Positions 61,764 to 64,000 of a stretch of 64,000 bases of DNA are shown piece after piece. The notes beneath the pieces were generated by a model. That model was not told the origin of the DNA and ran no database searches. It worked only from the letters and a program-made list of their open reading frames with translations. Origin of the DNA: Streptomyces sp. ITFR-16 (lineage in GTDB: Bacteria; Actinomycetota; Actinomycetes; Streptomycetales; Streptomycetaceae); assembly GCF_031844705.1 (NCBI RefSeq), contig NZ_CP134609.1, positions 7,750,001 to 7,814,000 of the forward strand, in the 5' to 3' direction. Position numbers and translations under genes: made by a program. The first letter of the stretch is position 1; the number at the start of each line of letters is the position of its first letter.

Positions 61764-61792
61764 TTTACAGCCAATGTACATCGATGTAAAAA
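61764..61792 (+). promoter_or_regulatory. Promoter of the sugar transporter operon
   Basis: TTTACA (61764-61769), a 17-base spacer and TAAAAA (61787-61792). The LacI palindrome lies within the spacer and touches the -10 box, so repressor and polymerase binding would exclude each other. Confidence 0.45.
61777..61788. promoter_or_regulatory. LacI-type operator palindrome of the sugar transporter
   Basis: TACATCGATGTA, a perfect 12-base palindrome with a central CG, 131 bases upstream of the LacI gene and 126 bases before the binding-protein gene. The same 12 bases form the core of the palindrome at 41986-41999. Confidence 0.75.
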
Positions 61793-61914
61793 CAGGTCAC
61801 CGCACCGGCGGACCCGGTGCGGATCACCCCGATGTGCACGGGCGGCCCACGGCTGCCGTGCCGATGGCCCCTGCCATCGGCCGGGCACGTCTTCCGGCCG
61901 TCGAAAGGTCAGTG

Positions 61915-63288
61915 ATGAACTCTGCACCTCCTGCCCGCGGGCTGCCCGGCGCCTGGGACCCCGGCCGGCCGGCCGGCATCGGCCGCCGCCGGCTGCTGCG
62001 GTACGGGACGGCCGGAGCGGCGGCGCTGCTGGCCGGGGGCCCGCTGACCGGCTGCGCCTCGCCGGCCCGCGCCGGTGAGGCCTCCGCGCTGAAGGTCTGG
62101 GACCTGTTCCAGGGCGGCGACGGCATGCTGATGGACGAGATGATTGCGGCCGTCTCCCGGGGGCCCCACGGTTTCGACGTGGACCGGACGATCCTGGACT
62201 GGGGGCCCTCGTACTACACGAAGCTCGCCATGTCGGCGGCCGGCGGCCGGGCATCGGACGTGGCCGTCCTGCACCTGTCCCGCCTGGCCGGATACGCCCC
62301 CGGCGGCCTGCTCGACCCCCTCGACCTGGACCTCCTGGCCGAATTCGGCGTGGCCGAGAAGGACTTCGCCCCCGCCGTGTGGAAGCGTGCCCAGCACCGG
62401 GGCACGGTCTACGCAATCCCCCTGGACGTACACCCGTTCATCGTCTTCTACGACAAGGACGCCGCCGACAAGGCCGGTCTGCTCGACCCGTCCGGCCACC
62501 TCGCACCGATGGGCTCGCCCGAAGCGTTCCTGGACGCCGGGAAGAAGCTCGCCGAGGTCACCGGCAAGTCCGGGGTCCTTTTCGGACACGTCACCGACAC
62601 GGCCCAGAGCTGGCGCCAGTTCGCCGCGCTGTACGCCCAGACCGGCGCCTCCTTCACCCTCCCCGACGGCGGCCCGCCGAAGATCGACATCGACGCCGCG
62701 GTGAAGGTCGTCAGCTTCATGAAGCAGCTCTTCGACGGCCGCACCAACCCCAACAACCTCGACTACAACGGTGCGATGGCCGCCTTCATGGACGGCCGCG
62801 GCGGCATGATCATGGCGGGGGAGTGGGAACTGCCGACGTTCCGCAAGTCCGGCATCAAGCACCTGGGGGCGGCCCCCTTCCCGCAGGTCTTCGACCGGCC
62901 GGCCGTCTACGCCGACTCGCACAGCTTCGTCACCCCGCACCAGGACGACCCCGACCCGGCCCGCCGCCGCGAGGCCCACCGGTACATCGCCGAGATCGTC
63001 AAACAGAGCCTGACCTGGGCGAGCGCCGGACACATCCCCGCCTTCCTGCCGGTACAGGCCCGCCCCCAGTACGCCCGGCTCGACCCCCAGTCCTCCTACG
63101 CGGCCGCCGGCGAGATCGCCGTACTCGACCCGCCGAACTGGTTCGCCGGCGCCGGCGGCAACTTTCAGAACCGCATGTGCCAGCCGCTCCAGTCGGCGCT
63201 GCTCGGCAACACCTCCGCCGAGAAGGCGGTACGGCAGATGGTCCGGGAAGCGGACACCCTGCTGCGCCGGCCCAACCCGGTCGCCTGA
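61915..63288 (+). CDS. Sugar ABC transporter substrate-binding lipoprotein (Tat)
   Basis: 457 residues, ATG 61915 (GAAAGG upstream). The N-terminus IGRRRLLRYGTAGAAALLAG is a twin-arginine signal leading to LTGCASPARAGE, a lipobox, so it is exported folded and lipid-anchored. ALKVWDLFQGGDGMLMDEMI and WGPSYYTKLAMSAAGGRASD, then GMIMAGEWELPTFRKSGIKH fit family 1 extracellular solute-binding proteins for oligosaccharides. It is followed at 22 bases by a permease gene. Confidence 0.93.
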   Translation: MNSAPPARGLPGAWDPGRPAGIGRRRLLRYGTAGAAALLAGGPLTGCASPARAGEASALKVWDLFQGGDGMLMDEMIAAVSRGPHGFDVDRTILDWGPSYYTKLAMSAAGGRASDVAVLHLSRLAGYAPGGLLDPLDLDLLAEFGVAEKDFAPAVWKRAQHRGTVYAIPLDVHPFIVFYDKDAADKAGLLDPSGHLAPMGSPEAFLDAGKKLAEVTGKSGVLFGHVTDTAQSWRQFAALYAQTGASFTLPDGGPPKIDIDAAVKVVSFMKQLFDGRTNPNNLDYNGAMAAFMDGRGGMIMAGEWELPTFRKSGIKHLGAAPFPQVFDRPAVYADSHSFVTPHQDDPDPARRREAHRYIAEIVKQSLTWASAGHIPAFLPVQARPQYARLDPQSSYAAAGEIAVLDPPNWFAGAGGNFQNRMCQPLQSALLGNTSAEKAVRQMVREADTLLRRPNPVA

Positions 63289-63310
63289 CGACAGCCGAAG
63301 GAGCCGCATC

Positions 63311-64000
63311 GTGACCACCACCGCGCCCGCCGGAACCACGGCACCAGCGCACCAGCCCCCGTCCGACACCACAGCCGCGCCCCGGCGCCGCCTCTCCCTG
63401 ACGGGCGGCGGCGGGCTGTTCGTCCTGCCCTTCCTGGTGTTCTTCGGGCTCTTCCTGGTCTGGCCCGTCGTCCAGGGCATCTGGATGAGCCTCACCGACG
63501 CCTCGCTCAGCCTGCGCGACACCGAATTCGTCGGCTTCGCCAACTACACCGAGGCGTTCGGCGACCCCGACGTCTGGAGCAGCCTCGGCAACACCGTCTT
63601 CTTCACCGTGATCTCCTGCGTACCGCTCGTCCTGGTGGCCCTGGCCATGGCCCTTCTCGTCCACAGCGGCCTCGCCGGCCAATGGGTGTGGCGGCTGGCC
63701 TACTTCGCCCCGTACCTGCTCCCCGTCACGGTGGTCACACTCATCTGGACGTGGCTCTACCAGCCCGACATCGGCCTCGGCAACCAGCTGCTGACGTCCC
63801 TGGGCATGGAGCCCGTCGGCTGGCTCTCCGACGAGTCGGTGGCCATGTGGTCCGTCGCGGCCCTCACCGTCTGGTGGACCGTCGGCTTCAACTTCCTGCT
63901 CTACCTCGCCGCCCTGCAGTCCCTGCCCGTCACCTACGACGAGGCCGCCGCCCTCGACGGGGCCGGCGCCTGGCGGCGGCTGTGGTCCGTCACCCTGCCC
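63311..64000 (+). CDS. Sugar ABC transporter permease, truncated by window edge
   Basis: From GTG 63311 (GAAGGAG upstream) the frame runs to the window end for 230 residues. LFVLPFLVFFGLFLVWPVVQ is the first membrane helix, further segments follow (LVLVALAMALLVHSG, YLLPVTVVTLIWTWLY, LYLAALQSLP) and the cytoplasmic EAAALDGAGAWRRLWSVTLP is the EAA loop that docks the ATPase. It belongs to the MalF/UgpA type. A second permease probably follows beyond the edge. Confidence 0.93.
   Translation, partial: MTTTAPAGTTAPAHQPPSDTTAAPRRRLSLTGGGGLFVLPFLVFFGLFLVWPVVQGIWMSLTDASLSLRDTEFVGFANYTEAFGDPDVWSSLGNTVFFTVISCVPLVLVALAMALLVHSGLAGQWVWRLAYFAPYLLPVTVVTLIWTWLYQPDIGLGNQLLTSLGMEPVGWLSDESVAMWSVAALTVWWTVGFNFLLYLAALQSLPVTYDEAAALDGAGAWRRLWSVTLP

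Noticed and set aside
1..64000. CRISPR arrays, insertion sequences, integrase genes, tRNA or rRNA genes
   Set aside because: No spaced repeats, transposase or integrase motifs, or RNA gene signatures were seen on either strand.

Overview
The window is very GC-rich, with strong third-position G/C bias, GTG starts, AGGAGG-like ribosome binding sites and Tat signals. Nearly every recognisable protein is of actinomycete type (NlpC/P60, DUF3618/DUF4235, CGNR/ABATE regulator, SigB/SigF-family sigma factor, Tat lipoprotein sugar-binding protein). This is a Streptomyces chromosome, probably an accessory or arm-proximal segment: metabolic enzymes, divergent regulator/target pairs, broken genes and fusions dominate, and I saw no rRNA, tRNA, CRISPR array or insertion sequence.

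1-8.1 kb: a truncated roadblock/LC7 gene at the edge, a small conserved protein, an alpha/beta hydrolase with two compensating homopolymer frameshifts, an overlapping pair of 2-oxoglutarate/Fe(II) dioxygenases of unknown substrate, a Tat-exported epoxide-hydrolase-like protein, a flavin monooxygenase with one frameshift, a VOC protein and a CGNR zinc-finger regulator. A palindrome GTCACC-N9-GGTGAC with a conserved spacer occurs four times between 465 and 8168, always between genes, and I propose it as the operator of that regulator. 8.1-13.8 kb: GMC oxidoreductase, tannase/feruloyl esterase, aldehyde dehydrogenase and a SAM methyltransferase, which fit aromatic ester or alcohol catabolism. 14.8-18.9 kb: sugar transporter, a glucose-6-phosphate dehydrogenase paralogue lacking a conserved lysine, and a FUSC protein. 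19-24.9 kb: 3-hydroxyacyl-CoA dehydrogenase, ATP-grasp enzyme and CocE-type hydrolase in one direction, then a stress sigma factor and an Asp23 protein.

25-37.6 kb: sirtuin, small membrane proteins, RidA, XRE-cupin regulator, NlpC/P60 cell-wall hydrolase with a structured leader, two beta-lactamase-fold serine hydrolases, an FAD oxidoreductase, and two DNA photolesion repair enzymes side by side (Fe-S (6-4) photolyase and spore-photoproduct-lyase family). 37.7-43.2 kb: HEAT-repeat protein, multi-spanning membrane protein, membrane glutaredoxin and a secreted GH43 arabinofuranosidase-like enzyme.

43.2-59 kb: several divergent regulator/enzyme pairs (GlxA-AraC/quinone oxidoreductase, MarR/nitroreductase, TetR/NmrA, ArsR/aldo-keto reductase), a membrane-anchored Mrr-type nuclease, an S1-domain protein, a secreted protein with three cysteine-PAGW repeats, a truncated DinB remnant, transketolase, and the DUF3618/DUF4235 pair. 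59-64 kb: an in-frame chimera of a cation/proton antiporter N-terminus and a secreted SH3-like C-terminus, a hypothetical protein, and a LacI regulator divergent from a sugar ABC transporter. The palindrome TACATCGATGTA lies in the promoters of both that transporter and the GH43 gene 20 kb away, which suggests one LacI regulon for secreted arabinan breakdown and uptake.
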